From Callaeas wilsoni (lineage: Eukaryota; Chordata; Aves; Passeriformes; Callaeidae), in assembly GCA_013398955.1 (NCBI GenBank), contig VWPU01003198.1:1-64000 (forward strand): 64,000 nucleotides of DNA. Direction: 5' to 3'. Position 1 is the first letter of the stretch. The number at the start of each line of letters is the position of its first letter. Of this stretch, positions 1 to 14,600 are shown one piece after another. A program made the translations under genes and the position numbers. The notes under the pieces are model-generated. The model ran no database searches and was not told where the DNA came from. It saw only the letters and a list, made by a program, of their open reading frames with translations.

Positions 1-3000
1 CTGTCCAAACTGAGACACCTAGAGAATAACTTAAACTAAGGAGAGGGTCAAGTTGAATAAAGTGAGTTATGATGTAGTCAGAGTTACTGACAGAGGCTTC
101 AGAGTTAACCAGCTTTTGGGGCAACACTTCTGAAATCACTGAGACTAAAGACAAATAAGCCCCCAGATACAGAGAATGTGCCATCTCTGTGGATGTTTAG
201 AAACAATTGGTCCTACCTAATGACATGGGGGTGAATTAGTCAAAGCCTGCTTCGACACAACTATTTTTTGGTCTATAATCACAGAAGGATAGGTGTGATC
301 GGTTTTATTTGAATAGATAGCAATGCTGGGAAGGCAAATTATTGTGTTGTGACTTTAACATTTGGATTTACTTGATTTTGGCATCTGATGTTTTTAATCT
401 TTAGGGGTAAAAATAAAAAATAAAAAGGTCATAAATGAAAGGAGTTATAATACATAGGTTATATATTATTTGGAAGATTTTAATATACTAAAATGCTAAA
501 ATTAAAAGTAGCAGTTGAAGATCTGCAACCTTCACTGGACTGATCTTTGGCAAGGTTTGGTGATCAGCTTTAGATGGCTTGCGTTTGGAAAAATAAGGAG
601 GACTGTGTTGCATACAGAGGATAAAGAAATGTCTGATTTTAGATTTTGAATGTGTTATGTAAGTTTTTCTTGTTACAAGAAGCAGATGATTCCAGGGTAG
701 GTATTCTGTAGATCTACTGTAAGGCGCAATGAAAGTCTTCTGAAAGGAGGTGAACAAGAGCTTCCTCTTTAGAGAAAGGGAATGTGAGTTTCTCCTGACT
801 CCAAATGTCAGCTCAGATAATAAAAACCTGCCACTGCTGCGGTATCACAGCCACTTTCTGCAGGCACGAATGCAGAGTTTTATCAGCCCTCAAAATTGCA
901 CGAGGGGAACAGGGAAAAACAAACAGCTGCAAACAAAGCAAGCCGTGAGAAGATTCTATTTTTCAGTGTTTCTGTTGTTATGGAATCCCCTAAGCAGTTT
1001 GCTGCTGCTGCCATGAGCAGATGTCTGAAAACAAACCAGGAAGTGATGTGATGGATCTGGCACACATGGGTATTCGTGCCTCTTCTTGCCAGTGTAGGGT
1101 CTGTCACTTATCTGGGGAAAGGATGGGCAGGGAATCCCCTGCTGTATGTTGAGAGGAAAAGAGAAAGGACTGACCTCATCTACAAGCTTGGGACCCGCTA
1201 CTTCTCCTGTCCAGGACTCAGAGTTCAGCATGTTATTTCAGAATATTTTTTCAGGCTTGTGGACAGTGCAATTGACCTTGTTGCTTCAGTTAAATGCTTA
1301 AATGTGCTTTGTTATCTTCAGACTTCACTAAAGGAATCACTGGATAAGAGAACTGTTAAGAATGTCTGCTTTGGGAAACAGTGGTACCGGTGCTTAGCAA
1401 TAATTAGCAATACTGCATCTCAAGTCTGATTTTACCCCTATGAAAGTGTGCTTCCACTGTATCCAGATGGTTTCTCTGTGGCCATTTATCAAATCTTCTC
1501 CAAGTATGTCCTAAAATCTAGTTTTGTTCACACTTTTATCGCAATTTCTTACTCAGGTGATAACACTTTTCCCACTAATTTGGATTCTCAGTCCTAAATA
1601 GCACCGATATTATTCAGCAAGAATGAGGCTTTATGCAATTATTGACTATCAGTTCTGCCTTCATTGCTTAGGTAACACCCACTGACACCAATGAAGCACC
1701 TGTTATTTAGTAAAGGACCACTGGAATAGATTCAGTCGGCAGACAGCTCTTAGCTTATTTTTTGTAATATTTTATCTTGGTGTGAACCTCAAGGTTTTTT
1801 CCCAGGCCTGTATCCAGCTGTAAAAAAGAATTATAGCAATGAGACTCTCCAAGAAATGACCAGACAACCTAGGAAATGTGGCGAGTCCTGTGGCTGCACT
1901 CAGGGAAACACGCTGTGGCGCTTGAATCCATGCTGGACCCACAGGGGAGCAGAGAACAGCTGGAGGTTCATATTTCAGGTCTCTGTCTTCTAAATAAAGC
2001 CACTGTGCGGCTGTGGCTATAAATTAAAGATGCGGGCAATTTAGAAATGTTCTTGGTGCCATGGTCGGTGAAATGTAGCCCATTGCTGGCATCACCAGAG
2101 CCAACACCATCCTCAGATGTTTCTGCTGCATCTTTTCTGTGGCTGAGCTGGTGGCACACACAGGGCTGTGTCTGTTGTGGCACCTGTGTGGAGCCACTGC
2201 AGAAGGCTCCCTGTTCACGGGCACCACTGCCATCAATTCAGTTGCTCACACCAGCCTTCCCAGGGATCAGCCCCTTATCTAGCAACCGGCAAAAAATGCC
2301 ATCAAAAGACTGAAAATGAGGAGCTGAGAGTGGAGGAAATCAACATTGGTGAGAATGTGCAATATTCAGGCTGCTTTTTAGTAGTTTCTTGTGCAAAGTG
2401 CTTTACAAACACATATTAAGTCATGTTCCCTCACTGAGTGCTTAAAAGGCAAGCAAAGACAATTATGATATCCATTCTGCACAGAGGGACTGGGGGGATT
2501 AGCAGAGAGATTAAGAGAGCTACCCGAGAGCATGAAGAAAGTCTGAAAACAGAGGCAGAATCTCCAGTGCAATGCCTCAGCCATGATATTTTTTCCTTAG
2601 TAGCTATGCTTTATAATCAGACTTGGGAGTCTTTCTCCAGCCTCAAAACCCCAGGAAAGATGTCACTGTGGATGTTTGCTATTTCACTGAAAAATCATGT
2701 GGTTTCTGGTTTTCAAATAGAGAGCAAGTGCTACCTAATGGTTTTTGTATTAGGAGGATATTCTCATTTTCCACATGCAGTCTGGCTCTGGTTGCTGTTA
2801 CGAGATCTTTAGAGAGTGCTCTTTGGAATTAAAAAAAGAAGGAAAAAACATCACAGGGGGCTAAACCTGATGATAAGTAAGACCCAGTGTGATGTATGGC
2901 TTTTCCTCAGTGCTTTCAATGGCAAGGAAACAAAAGTTACATGAGCTCCCAGCTTTTGAGAGACCTTTGGCCAAAAGTCTGAGAGCTACAACTTGTTCTG

Positions 3001-4000
3001 TGGGAAGCTAGAGCTGGGAGATGTGTGCGAGGGCAGCTCCCGTAGACCAGCCAGGGCACTCATGGGTGACTTCTGCTCTCTCCCAACAGTCTTGGTGTTT
3101 GCAGTTAAATGATTATTAATTAGGATTTGCTGCTTCAGTATGCAAAACTCCTTGGTTTGAGTAGAAAACAGTGGCTAAACATCAAACTGATGAGCTGGGT
3201 AAATGTTATACACTCAGCACAGACTTTAAATGTCAGTGACATACCCTATTTCTGTAGCTGGTTACCCATGATAGTTTAATCTTACTTTTTCTTGGCAAGA
3301 TCAAGTAGGTATCTTGACTGAATAGATAGAATGGAATAATCTATGCACTTTTCAGATTTCTCAGGAGAAAAAAACCTTTGAACTGCTTATTTTTACGCCT
3401 TTTGTTTAGTAATTTATTTTTATTGCCACCTTTCTTTATACCCTTAGACTTGAATAGCTATTGGTTGGGTTAGGTGAACTAATGGTCTAATGGGTCAGAG
3501 GATCAGAGACCTTCTGAAAGGCTAAGACCACCCACCCTTTTCCTTTCAGATCTCACAAATTTTACAAAGATATATTTCTTCAGGCTCTGGAAGGTTGTTT
3601 TCTCAACTGCCAAAGCTAGGAAGGTCCTCCTTCGATTGGCACAAATTATATCCAAAATCCATTGAAGAGTCCTGAAAAACCTGAAACATTCAAGTATTTT
3701 TTCTTGTCAAATCTGAAGTGTGCTGAATATATTGCTTTGCATGTGTCAATATAACTAGATAAGGAAAACTGTGAAAATGCCCTTTGCAACTGGTGAGGAT
3801 ACTCAGAGAGCTATGCAAGCTAAACTCAAATCCTAGATGGTAAAATTCCTGCTGTTTGGAGTGGAAGAGATTCAGTCTAACTTTTTTGTCTAGAGAATGT
3901 TAGGAACTTACCTATGGTACCTAATAAAACTTTAATTCCTGGAGAGAGAAAGACATATCTAGAGAGTTAGTTTGTCCTGCCATAGGACTGATGATGGTAT
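1..4000. other. Non-coding stretch, no gene recognised
   Basis: This stretch is AT-rich unique sequence. All open frames are short and overlap each other on both strands, and none has a recognisable domain, signal peptide or exon-like flanks. I see no CR1 tail, LTR end or tRNA-like fold. It is best read as intergenic or intronic DNA. Confidence 0.6.
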
Positions 4001-4014
4001 ACACACACACACAC

Positions 4015-4045
<31 letters not shown>

Positions 4046-4047
4046 TA
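4001..4047. repeat. Compound (AC)n(AT)n microsatellite
   Basis: Seven AC units (4001-4014) pass directly into an AT run with a single G interruption near 4027. This is a typical compound dinucleotide microsatellite and is likely to vary in length. Confidence 0.95.
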
Positions 4048-4588
4048 CAGTCTATATTAAGTTCACAGAAAACCTCTGTAAGTGTCCATCATAAGATACG
4101 AACGGGGTTTTTAAAATTCCAGCCTTGGAAATGTAGATAAACTGTTCACTTAGGGAGGCAAGACTGGATCTTACAGGTCTTGACTCTTCTTTTATTTCAC
4201 GTGATGCTTCACCCTCAAAAACAAACTTAAATCTCTCAAACACAATTCTGAGCTTTACAAACGTTTTACTTCATCTAAGGATTCATCTTTTTGCTGGGGG
4301 AAAAATTATTTGCTCATCCTTGAAGAGGAAAGGAAGAGAAGCAGTAGCCTCAAGACACGGGAAAACTATGACAGAGTTTTCAGTTCCTTGATTTAGAGGA
4401 TTGGGCTTGCCCACATATCATAAACACCTCTACGTGCTTCCCTGAAAGAACTAAATATCAAGTCCCAAATGCTCAACCTTGAGAGGCCACAGGAATCACA
4501 ATTACACAGAGTTTCTCTGGCAGAGTAGCAGTGTGGCTGCATTTAGCCTCACTGATGTCCACTTGTTCAATCTATAAAGCATGTATAT
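4048..4588. other. Non-coding spacer, nothing recognised
   Basis: Unique sequence between two simple repeats. The only open frame is a 63-codon minus-strand one with no recognisable features. Confidence 0.5.
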
Positions 4589-4635
4589 GTATAGGTATAG
4601 GTATAGGTATAGGTATAGGTATAGGTATAGGTATA
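4589..4635. repeat. (GTATAG)n hexanucleotide microsatellite
   Basis: Seven perfect GTATAG units run from 4589 to 4630, followed by a partial unit GTATA. The array is uninterrupted, which suggests recent slippage. The hexamer is unlike the vertebrate telomere unit TTAGGG. Confidence 0.95.
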
Positions 4636-4654
4636 TGTAATCTGTAAAATATAG

Positions 4655-4669
4655 ATATATATATATATA
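4655..4669. repeat. (AT)7 dinucleotide run
   Basis: A short AT run 20 bp downstream of the GTATAG array. The two together form a slippage-prone AT-rich patch. Confidence 0.85.
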
Positions 4670-7600
4670 AAAAATTTTGGTGTTTTTGAGACTTTTTCAC
4701 ACAATAAAGCAGTTAGACATCGTTGCTCATCAATACTCGAGGAGATACGAAACAGGCACAGATTTTCTTCTGGAAGTAGTCATTTACAGGAGAAATTTTA
4801 GACACAAGAGAAACATATGCAAGTGCTGAGATCACACGTGGGGCTAAGATTTACTCCATTGTGCATTTAGAAATTTTTAATCCAAATGGACAGACAAGCA
4901 GCATTGAATTGTTTCTTTAAAACCTTCCCTGAGGCATCAGTAGATGACGGCAGCTTTGTTTCTGCAGCGTGCACAGCTCCTTTCCTGACTCCCACTGCAG
5001 GGCAGCAGATTACTTCATTGCCTCCAGAGGAGCATCAGATTCACCACTTGCCCACCCAGTTACGTACCCAAACCAGCAACCAAATGAGGGAAATCCGAGG
5101 CTGACTCCCACCGCTCTCCCCTCTTTTGGCAGGGAGCTGCTGTTTTCTTCCAACCCCTTGTGTAGGGCAGAGGAGAGCAATAATGAGGGCCTTACTTTCC
5201 TTTCAGCAGCTGTCCCATGTTACCTCTGAGTGCAGCAAGGATAGAGGTTGTTAGCAAACTCAGAAACTATTGGAAATTCAGATTTCAGGAATAGATAATT
5301 GAAAAAGCAAGATGGGGAGGTTCCTTCCACACCAAATAATAAACATCACCACTTGAAATAAATCACTTGATTATAGTATCACATTGTATTTTATACCTTT
5401 TTTAGTCAGACATTCTTACTCATAAACTAAATAATATGATCATTTTTAAAAAGCTGAGATCATGCATAGAAATTGGTCCAAACATGACTAGACATTGTAA
5501 TTCATTTTTTCAAGGTTTTTGCTAGCCAAGAGCCAGCATCTGTACTGAAGTGGAAAGGATTTTAGAGAGGATAGGTTGTTCCTACAGAAACTGGTGTGTC
5601 ATTTTCAGAATGCTGCTGAAATTAATGAGCATATGGACAGTCTCCTTTCTTTCAAAAGAGATCATCAGTCCATGCTTTCCAGTGTGAAATGTAAGGAGGT
5701 AAATATGGGGGTTTAGCTGTATTTCATAAGATGAAAAAACAGAGCTATCTGGTGACTTAAAGCGATACCAATTCTTCACGGTGAGCTGTTTTGGACTGGA
5801 GGGCTTTGGCAGGGCAGACAGCACCTCTCAGGCTCTTGAACCCTGAGCACAGTTGAGGTTTGGGTCGTTTGTATGCCACTGAAATGCTTTTGTGGTGCAT
5901 TATAGTGGTTTCCTTTAATAAACGTGTAGACCTCCTGTTTCCCTCTGACCAGCACTGCTGGGTTTGGAACCAGATTGGACTTGTGTGTGCACAGCCAGGA
6001 GACTGGAGCTGCTCCAGCACCAGGTCTGAAGCCATTCTAACTCAGGTCTGGCTTTTCCAAAATGTTTTTATAATCATGCTTAATTATGGGTATGAGAAAT
6101 AACTAATTACTGAAGTGCATGGCTTTCTTCCTCCAAGAAAATGTGCCATGGCTATTTTGCTTATCAGATTTTGCAACCTATGCAACCCCTGTCAGCAGAA
6201 GAGGTGCCGAACACGGAAAATATGATTTCCTTCTCCTGAGTGTTTAGTATAACAATATCAGCATTGACCGTTGTGTACTGTGGTATTATTTTCCTTTCCT
6301 GCTTATAGTCCTTTCTCATGTTTCTCCATCATTTTAGGCCCCTAATAGGGATAGGATGAACCCATTGATGTCGGCACATGGAGGCCTGCTAGTGGCATGC
6401 CTTTGGTTTTAGTCTCCTAGCAGCAGCCATTCATGTTATGTGGGCTTTCTTTTTTGGGCATTGCCCACCCCTGAATCTGACTTCAGGCATTTTTCACTGC
6501 CTGTTCTGCATGAATAGCCACAGGCCTCTTGCCAATTGTCCCCCCTCCTTGAAAGCCAGCCTCAGCCAAAGGCCTTTTCAAGTGTGATCCCAGAGTGCCA
6601 CACAGGCTTTCAGGGTATTGTTGTTGAGATGAGGGCCCTGCACTGGAAAGTGGGGTCAGAAGAGAAAGCACAATAAGGGGTGATGGAGGCTTCATGCAGT
6701 CCTCAGATGCTGGCCTGTTTATTAATTTACAAAACTAATGTCACTGTCTTTAGAGAAGAGATTGAGTGAAAAAGATGCCCTTTGAAGAGAAGAACTGCTT
6801 TTGATGCATTACCAAAACACTGCTCCCCTTATTAAATTGATTTTATGGAAGAAAGTACAGCTAATAAAACTTCAGAAACACCAATAAAATATTGAAAGTC
6901 TGGATTCAGTGTTTTCTTTTTTCCTCATCAGCTCAGACACAATTCATGTTAATGGGTTTTACAAGCTGTCCTTGGGCAAAAAAAATCCTTAAATTTGCAA
7001 ATATCTGGTCTTCCTTATGCATGTCACACAAACTATTAGTCAAGACAGTACAATAGTGCAAGCTCTTTAGCAGAGCTCTCTTCATACATAACGTAATGAA
7101 ATATTCAAGCAGAATTCGTTCACCTCTCAATGTTTGGGGGAGGATCTAAAAGGGTAGGGGTTCAGGAATCTTGAATATAACATACAAAAGTGGCTTGACT
7201 TGTGAAAAATTCAAAGCCGAGCTTGAATGTTGCTCCTGCAGTCAGTGTTGGTGCAGATTTGTGGATCTGGACAAGCAGTTCTCTGATCTGCCCATGTCAA
7301 TGAGATGGAGTTCTGTTGTCTGGTGGGATTTAATGTTTGCACTGCAGGTTTTAATCTAAGAGCAACTTTGGGAATAAATGTGGTTTCTTGATTCCTTATT
7401 CCTTCCTTTACCTGGTCAAAGGCGAGGCTGGCTGCATCCACCTACAGGCACGCTCATGGTGGTTTCATTTTGCTGACCAGTGCCACTACAAGCTGTGAAC
7501 GCCTGCCTCCCAAAAAACCGAGGGAGATGCTGCTCTCTCCATCTCAGACCAGCTTGGGAAGCAGTGTGTCACACCCAGCTGAATCCTGTTCTCTTACTAC

Positions 7601-8593
7601 CCTGAGACACCAACCCAGGAATAAGTGTCTTCATCCGCAGAGGCCTTGTCACTTCCACAAGTGGTCGTTGACGTGAGCTGCCAGAAACACGGGATGATTA
7701 TCATGGTGGATGCTGCTCAGGATTGAGTTCAGGGAATTCTGGGGCCACAACCATGAAACTCTCCAGCTGGAGCCATCAGACTCGTATCCTCTGCAGGCTG
7801 GATGCAGAAGGAAGGCATTCCAGCCTGACCGGTGAGTTACAGATCGATGCAAGATTAGGAGTCAGTTTTTAACATGTGGCTGTAAACGTGCGATTGAATT
7901 CTAAGTGCTTTCAATTAATGTAGATCAAAAGAGACTTTTGACTGTAGTTGGATAGTCCTTCAAACGTACCAGACTTCAAGCATAAATCTGTCCAGTCGTC
8001 CTTTGTTTTTCATAACTTGTCTTGCCATGTTTGTTAATTATGTGAGGCGTTTAGGACTTGCTCTGTCTCATCCACTTTCTTCTCTTCTGCAGTGCTCCAG
8101 CAGTGAAGTCAGCAGTTTTACAATCCACTGCCTTGGACCTGGAAAGTCATTTATGGCCAGCAAGTGGGTGTAAATTGCTAATGGTAACATTTTAAGTCTA
8201 CCCTGTATTCAAAGCAATGGAGATTGATCCATGGAACAAAAATAGTCATAATCTACTCACCTTCTTAGTAGCAGAAAATAATTCAAAAGCTTCTTGTCTC
8301 TTTTTTAAATGATAATCCAGGAGAAATAAGTTTATGATGAGGAATGTTCTTACCCAAAAGCAAATACCAGAACACCACCCTATATGATAAGCACAGGTAA
8401 CACTTAATTTTACGTTTATTTTAGTTTTCAGCTTTGCTGCAGAGAGATTCACAGATTAATACGAGTTCAACATTACTCTCCATGCTTCTATCAAATACAG
8501 GTTCTCAGATTGGCATATTTGGTTATAAATTTATTCATTTGAAACATAAAAGTGTTGGGTTTTTCCTGAATAGGGCAGTATTACCAGTTTTAG
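4670..8593. other. Non-coding stretch, no gene recognised
   Basis: Unique sequence with only chance-length open frames, the longest about 92 codons. No recognisable protein family, transposon end or structured RNA was seen. GC rises slightly at 7,400-7,850, but without CpG enrichment. Confidence 0.55.
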
Positions 8594-8617
8594 TATATAT
8601 ATATCTATATATATATA
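8594..8617. repeat. Imperfect (TA)n microsatellite
   Basis: A TA run with one C interruption near 8605. Confidence 0.9.
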
Positions 8618-11600
8618 GCTAATTCTCTACAAATTATTTTTGTTTGAGAAAGACTTGGTAGATTTTCAAATACAGAATTCAGTGAAGAATTAGGAGGAAT
8701 TATTCTGTGACTTTTTAAAAAAGAATTTAGTATCCTTTTGTACTTGCAATTATCTGGTGTGAAGATACTGCACACCTTAGTAGAAAGGTGTGAAGGGCTT
8801 TTGAATACTTCATCCTCTCATTAAAATTAGCGAATTTGAAAATGACTTCTTGAATTAGGTTAAGAAGTCAGATCACCCAGCCTTTTACAGGGCTTTTTAG
8901 TCTCACAGTCAAGGTAAATAAGTAGGCCAAATATCTTCTTTTAACATTGTAATGGCTTTCTTCTCTTTATTAATTATGAATGTGAAAGTAAAAGGCTGCT
9001 AAGCTGACATTGCTTCATTCAAGGCTGAAAGCTACTAACTGTGTCTGAAGATTCTCTAGGAAACACAGCATCTTTGCAAAAAAGCATACCTGGGGTGCAG
9101 GAACAGGCATCAAACAGCTCTGCAGCCTGTGGTGATAAACCCAACAGCCCCGAGTGGTTTGGAACTTGCCTGTACAAGATCTGTTTATCTTGGCTTCGAG
9201 TGGGGGAGAGCATTTGTCCTCTATATGTAAACAATCGCAGATAATAGGATGTCAATGAACGTATTTCAATATTTACCTTTTAAAAATTAATCAAACTAAC
9301 CACAGAAAAGTACTGAGAGAGAAATATGGCAAGTACCAGCAAGGTTCTCATGAACTACTTCCCTTCTCCTTCCTTATGAACAGCAATAAGTGGTCAAAGC
9401 ACCCAGGAAAGCTACTCTGGAAACCTCGTCACTTCCAGGGCAGGAATAAACACAGCCATGACCAGGTCAAGAAAATCCCCAGTGTGAGGAGAGGTTTTAT
9501 GATGGATTAGAGGCACTGATGGGTAAAAAAAGGTGTCTGGTAAAGACAGGGGTTTGAGTAATCCTCAAATGTTCAGCATTTTGGTCAGATAACAAGATAA
9601 CAGATAACAAGATGAATAGTTCATCTGGAGTCTTCTGAATCTCACTGGGGTAAAGCTCAAGCAACAATCTTAATGTGAAAAATTGAACTTCTGCTCCTGG
9701 TCCATTTAAAAATTAAACAAGAAGTGCAAGAACGAAACGCTTCCTTAAAAAGGAAGTTAATGCAACATATTTTAGAGTTAACCGAGTTTTGAATTGGTTA
9801 AGGTCAGATTTAGGTGTGATTTTGGACCATTTTATGCTTATTTTAAACCATTATCTGTTCTCTAAATAGTCAGGGAAATTTTTGTAGCTACCTGGACAAT
9901 ATCTATATCAGATTCCAAACACAACATGAGGTTAGCATTGAGTGGAGTTAGTAATGCAAATTTCCACATCCTTTTCTCTTTTTCTCTTTTTGGAGCTCTC
10001 TTATTTCTCTCATGGCTCTTTATCATCTGAAGGATAAAGGAAAAGAGAGAATGGGCAAATCAAAATAAATTGTTAGAAAACAAAAACAAACAAATCCATC
10101 TTCCTTAATCAGACACTGCTTTCTTTTCACTCCACAAAATAGATAAATTGCCTGAGAAAATCAGGTTAAGTGAAGAGCAGCGACATTGTGATAACTGTGG
10201 ACAGAAACTTCAAACAAAGTGGTCAAGCTAGGAGGAAAAGACACTCGTGGTGTTTTGGAATGGAAAGAATACAGTGTTGCTGAGTTAGGTTTTGGAGACC
10301 AAGTGAAATCCTTCTGCAACTTTCTCTGCAGATTCTGCTTTTGCCAATTGAAAGGCATGCTGTTTTATCCTGGAGGTAATGAATGTGAAACCAACAGCGA
10401 ACAGGGAATGTCCAGATCTCACCACAAGACACAGCCTTGCTGCAGATGTGAAGTAGTTGCTTCTCCACTTGTAAATAATCTGGTACCTGTTGCAATGTCT
10501 CAAAGTTCTTTGTGGCATTTGTCTGTCTTTCTGCTTTTTTTTCAGCAGTTTTAGAAAGGCTTATGATTTTAGCACAGGGCTTTTGAAAAGGCTCAGCTTC
10601 CCAAAAAACCCTCAAGAGGCAGAAGGATTTTCAGAGGGAAATCTGGCTCTGGATCTTGCAGTGGGAGGTCACAGATACAGACTGCTACATAAAACTTAGT
10701 TACCCAAATGAGAGCTGTGTTGTTTTGAAATCCTCACCTCAACTGTAATGGCTGGGAGTCTGAAAAAATATGTTAATTCTGCTTTTGAGTCCCTTTAATT
10801 TGCTTCCACTTGTGGAAGTCATCTCCTGAGTCCTGTCTGTGTCCTGTCTGTCTTGCTCCCACTGAGGGAGCGCCTGAGCCTGGGTCTGCAGAGGGACTGG
10901 GGCAGAGTTTTGTTACCTCAGAATCCCTCATGCATGAATTGATTTCATTGCTTGAAATTGCCACAGTGAGCTGCTTCACCTCAAAAAGACTTTGCTTTCT
11001 GTTCTCTTTCTTTGCAGAGTAGTCTGAAATCACCAGAGGATCCATGGGGATGGAAGTGCTCTGAAGGTAGGAAGTTATGGTTTCAATTAATATTCAACTT
11101 TGCCAGAGTCAAAATGTTTCACAAAAATACACTAATTTTGACAGGATTCCACCTTCAAAGTTCAGTTTTGGTTCTGGCCTGGTTCACCTGACATGAAAAC
11201 CTGTGGGATTTTTTAAAAGAATACAAATCAATTTTTAAAATGTTTGAAAAAATTTTGGTTTTATTTAATTGCGAAACAAAACAAATGCTGGGGATTCAGA
11301 AATAGTGTAGAAACAAATTTGGCATTCACTGGCTATTTCCTTGAAACATAAACGTGGAAACCAAATAATCCGTCTGATTACCTTGATGTTATTGCTGTCT
11401 TCCAAGCTCTTCCACTCTGGAAGTGTGACTGATTGGTAACGCTTTAAATGGTAATAAAGTGTTAGGAACAGGATTTCTGTGTGGTCCCTGTGCTGGCATC
11501 AGAGAAAAGATCCAATGCAGCTAATCTGTTCAAATTTAATGAATGTCCTGCTGACTTTTAAGGGAGCTGGCTGCCTGACTACCCTCTGAGACTTTAAAAA

Positions 11601-14600
11601 TCTCCTCCTATTTTTGTAGAATTTTGTCAGGAAACCAGATTGAGCAAGCCCTTGTAGAAAATGCCATTGCTGTTCCTACAGGTTTCCACAAGACATTTGA
11701 CCCCTCCCCTCCTTTTCTTTCTTCTTTTTATACCTCTCTGGAATGCAGATATTTTGGTAATTTTCTCCAGCTGTCACAGAGTCTCACAGGAAAATGACCT
11801 CGCAGAGTGACCACTTCCCCTATTCCTTGACTTAAGTAGAGGTTTTTTTTCAGAGCTTTCACCACATCATCCACATCACTGTCTGGTGTCTTTCATGAGT
11901 CAGGAAAAAAACAAAAAAAAATTTTCCACCCTCTAAAAAAAAAAAGGGGGAACCAAATCAGATCCATTTGGGTTGGTTTTATCAATTTACATTGGTATTT
12001 CAGAGCAGTTAGTGCAGCAGAAATTTGACATTACCCTTTCCTACTAAAAAGCAAGGAGATATTAATATTTGGATATTTTTCTTTGAGAATGATTTTCATC
12101 ACAAAATTACTTCATTCATTTAGTAATTACAGCAGTCTCAGAAAGTCAGAGAGTCAGACCTCTTAATTATTTTGTTCTTTTCAATATACAACCCAGAGGG
12201 GAAAATTTTATTGCAGAAACTGTGTACTAAATTTAGTTTTCTGAAATAGCATTATGGGAAAAAAAGACCAGCAAAGCACTGTATGGTAAATATCTATTGC
12301 TTATGAAATATGTAAATATGTACATGAGATGCATATATCTCAAAAGTGAATGGTTTATTAAGTACCAGGCATCTGTTGTTAAGCATGACTTTCCTCTTCC
12401 TTCAAGTTCCTCCTCTGTTTTCGTGAATACCTGGTTGAGGCTTGCAGAATCCCAAGGTTTTCCAAGCACAACTTTTCCCCATTGTAACAGCTTTTCATGT
12501 CCTCTGTCTTACATGTTTTGGACGAGTATCCCAAAATCTTGGTGTTTTCTGTAGCAGTTTGAGAATTTTCCTCCAGGAAATTGTAATGAATATGTTCTTT
12601 TTGAGTGTCCTTGTGTTTATGTGACTGCTTCACCAAGACTGTCCAAGGTGACCAGGTTGTAGCTGTGCCTCATTTCTCCAATCTTCCAAAGCTGGTATCA
12701 CCAAATGTTATTTTTGGAACATAGATTTTGCAACTGTTAAACTTCAGAATTTTGGGACCGATTGCTTGGTACAACCCCCAGCAATTTAGGTGTTTTATAA
12801 AGAAATTCAAGATAGATTTTTGTGGTTTGTGGCATTAAGTAGGCCATTGGTATAAATATATCCCTGATAAAGGTCTAAAGGCAGGTTACTCTTGGGCAGT
12901 GACAAGATTTGGGCCTTTTCTGTCCTCTGTGCAGAATATACACCTGGCAGAGTAACGAGCTGACAGATTTGAAAGAGCAGGCCGAGGTGCAAAGAGCCAA
13001 GTGTGGATTGTGGAGGTCACTGCGGCACAAGCCTGGTACATATCTCATGGAGCTGGGGTGAATGGGAGCTAGAAAATAAGGAGATTTCTCCTGTCTCAAA
13101 GGCTGCCATGAAGGACCTGAATTAGGTTGAATTAAGTAAGCAAAATCATGGTGTAACTGATGAGCACTTGGTTTACAACCCTACTGATGGTCCCACTGCT
13201 GTGTACAAACTATGAATCCTTACTCTCTCTGTATGTCTGTGACTATACATTGCAGGGGTGCCTCAGCCTTAAATGGGATCATCCTAGTTTGGGATGGGGC
13301 TGTGTATTCCTCCTCCTCATAACTGCTGATGTATGGGAAAAGCAGCTTGGAAGATGCCCTCAGCTGGATCTCACAAAGGAGATTTCCAGCACTGCTGCCC
13401 AGGTTCTTTGTGTGGGCAGATGTGCTGCCTCAGCTGCTGCTGGTCCAGGTTACCCCTCCTGTCTATCCCAACCACTTCACTTATCCCCTAAAACCTCCAG
13501 CTGGAAGGAAGTTCTGCCAAAAGGTGTGGCAAACACGAGGAAGTGGAAGGGAAGAGGGAAGGTGGCACAATCTCTGCAGGAATGTGACGGGTCACAAACT
13601 CCTAACTGGAAGTAGCCATGGCCTGGGCTGTGCATCCAACTGTGCTCTTGGAGGTACTCAGGCATGTGCTGATCCCACTTGCTGGAAATTCCATCTCAGC
13701 TGGGAATATGCTTTTGGATCAGCACTGCAAGCTATGAGCCTGAAAACGGAAGTGACCATCTTGTCTATATTGTAACTTGGGAATAAGGGAGTAGGAAAAT
13801 GCCTCAAAGTTGCGTGCAGCATTATTTCACTTGTATGCATGCTGAATAGACTTGACTTGGTGAACAATCCCATTTATTTCAGTGCAAATTCCTTCAGAAC
13901 AAGCTTTGGCTGAGGTTAGGAAAAATGATGGCGTCTTTTCCTAAATGATTCCTTTTTGCCAGAGCTGAATTTTTACAGCTAAAACCTTTGGAATTTAAGA
14001 AATTTAAGACAAGTTTTCCAAGTTTCTTTCTAGTCTTAATCACAGAAGTAAAGGAGAATGGTTCTAATGGTATAATAATCTTATATCTATGCCCTGTTTC
14101 AAATGCTTGCTTTGCACAGGATGGAAAACACTGCTGATAATAATAACAACATTAATAATATGGATGATAGGTGTAATATCTATTTTCTTGGAATTAGTAT
14201 TTGTGAGATAGTGTGGCTTGATTAGTTTCCTTCACCTCTCAAAGAGAGACATGAAATTTCCAACTTGCAGACTTTTTTAAAGATCGGTCAACATAAAAAC
14301 AAGTATTTTAGTAAATTGTTCAACCTGGAAGGTGACCATCATGTTTATGATATTAAAATGGGTTCTTTGTACCTGCTATACACATATAATTACATAAACA
14401 TCTCCCTATTAGTTTAGATGGATTCTTTGCATTGCAAACTCCAGAAATTCTAGGAGGAAAAGAGGAGATGAACAACAGAATGAATTCCATATTCCAACTG
14501 ATCAGTGTTTCCTCACATGTATCTGTTTCAGGAAAAGACTTCAGCATATGTTTAGCTTTAAGCCTGTGCTCGGGTCTCACCGGGTTTAAACATGCACTGG

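Noticed and set aside
12379..12636. 85-codon charged minus-strand open frame
   Set aside because: The purine-rich strand gives Lys/Glu codons automatically; no recognisable motif.
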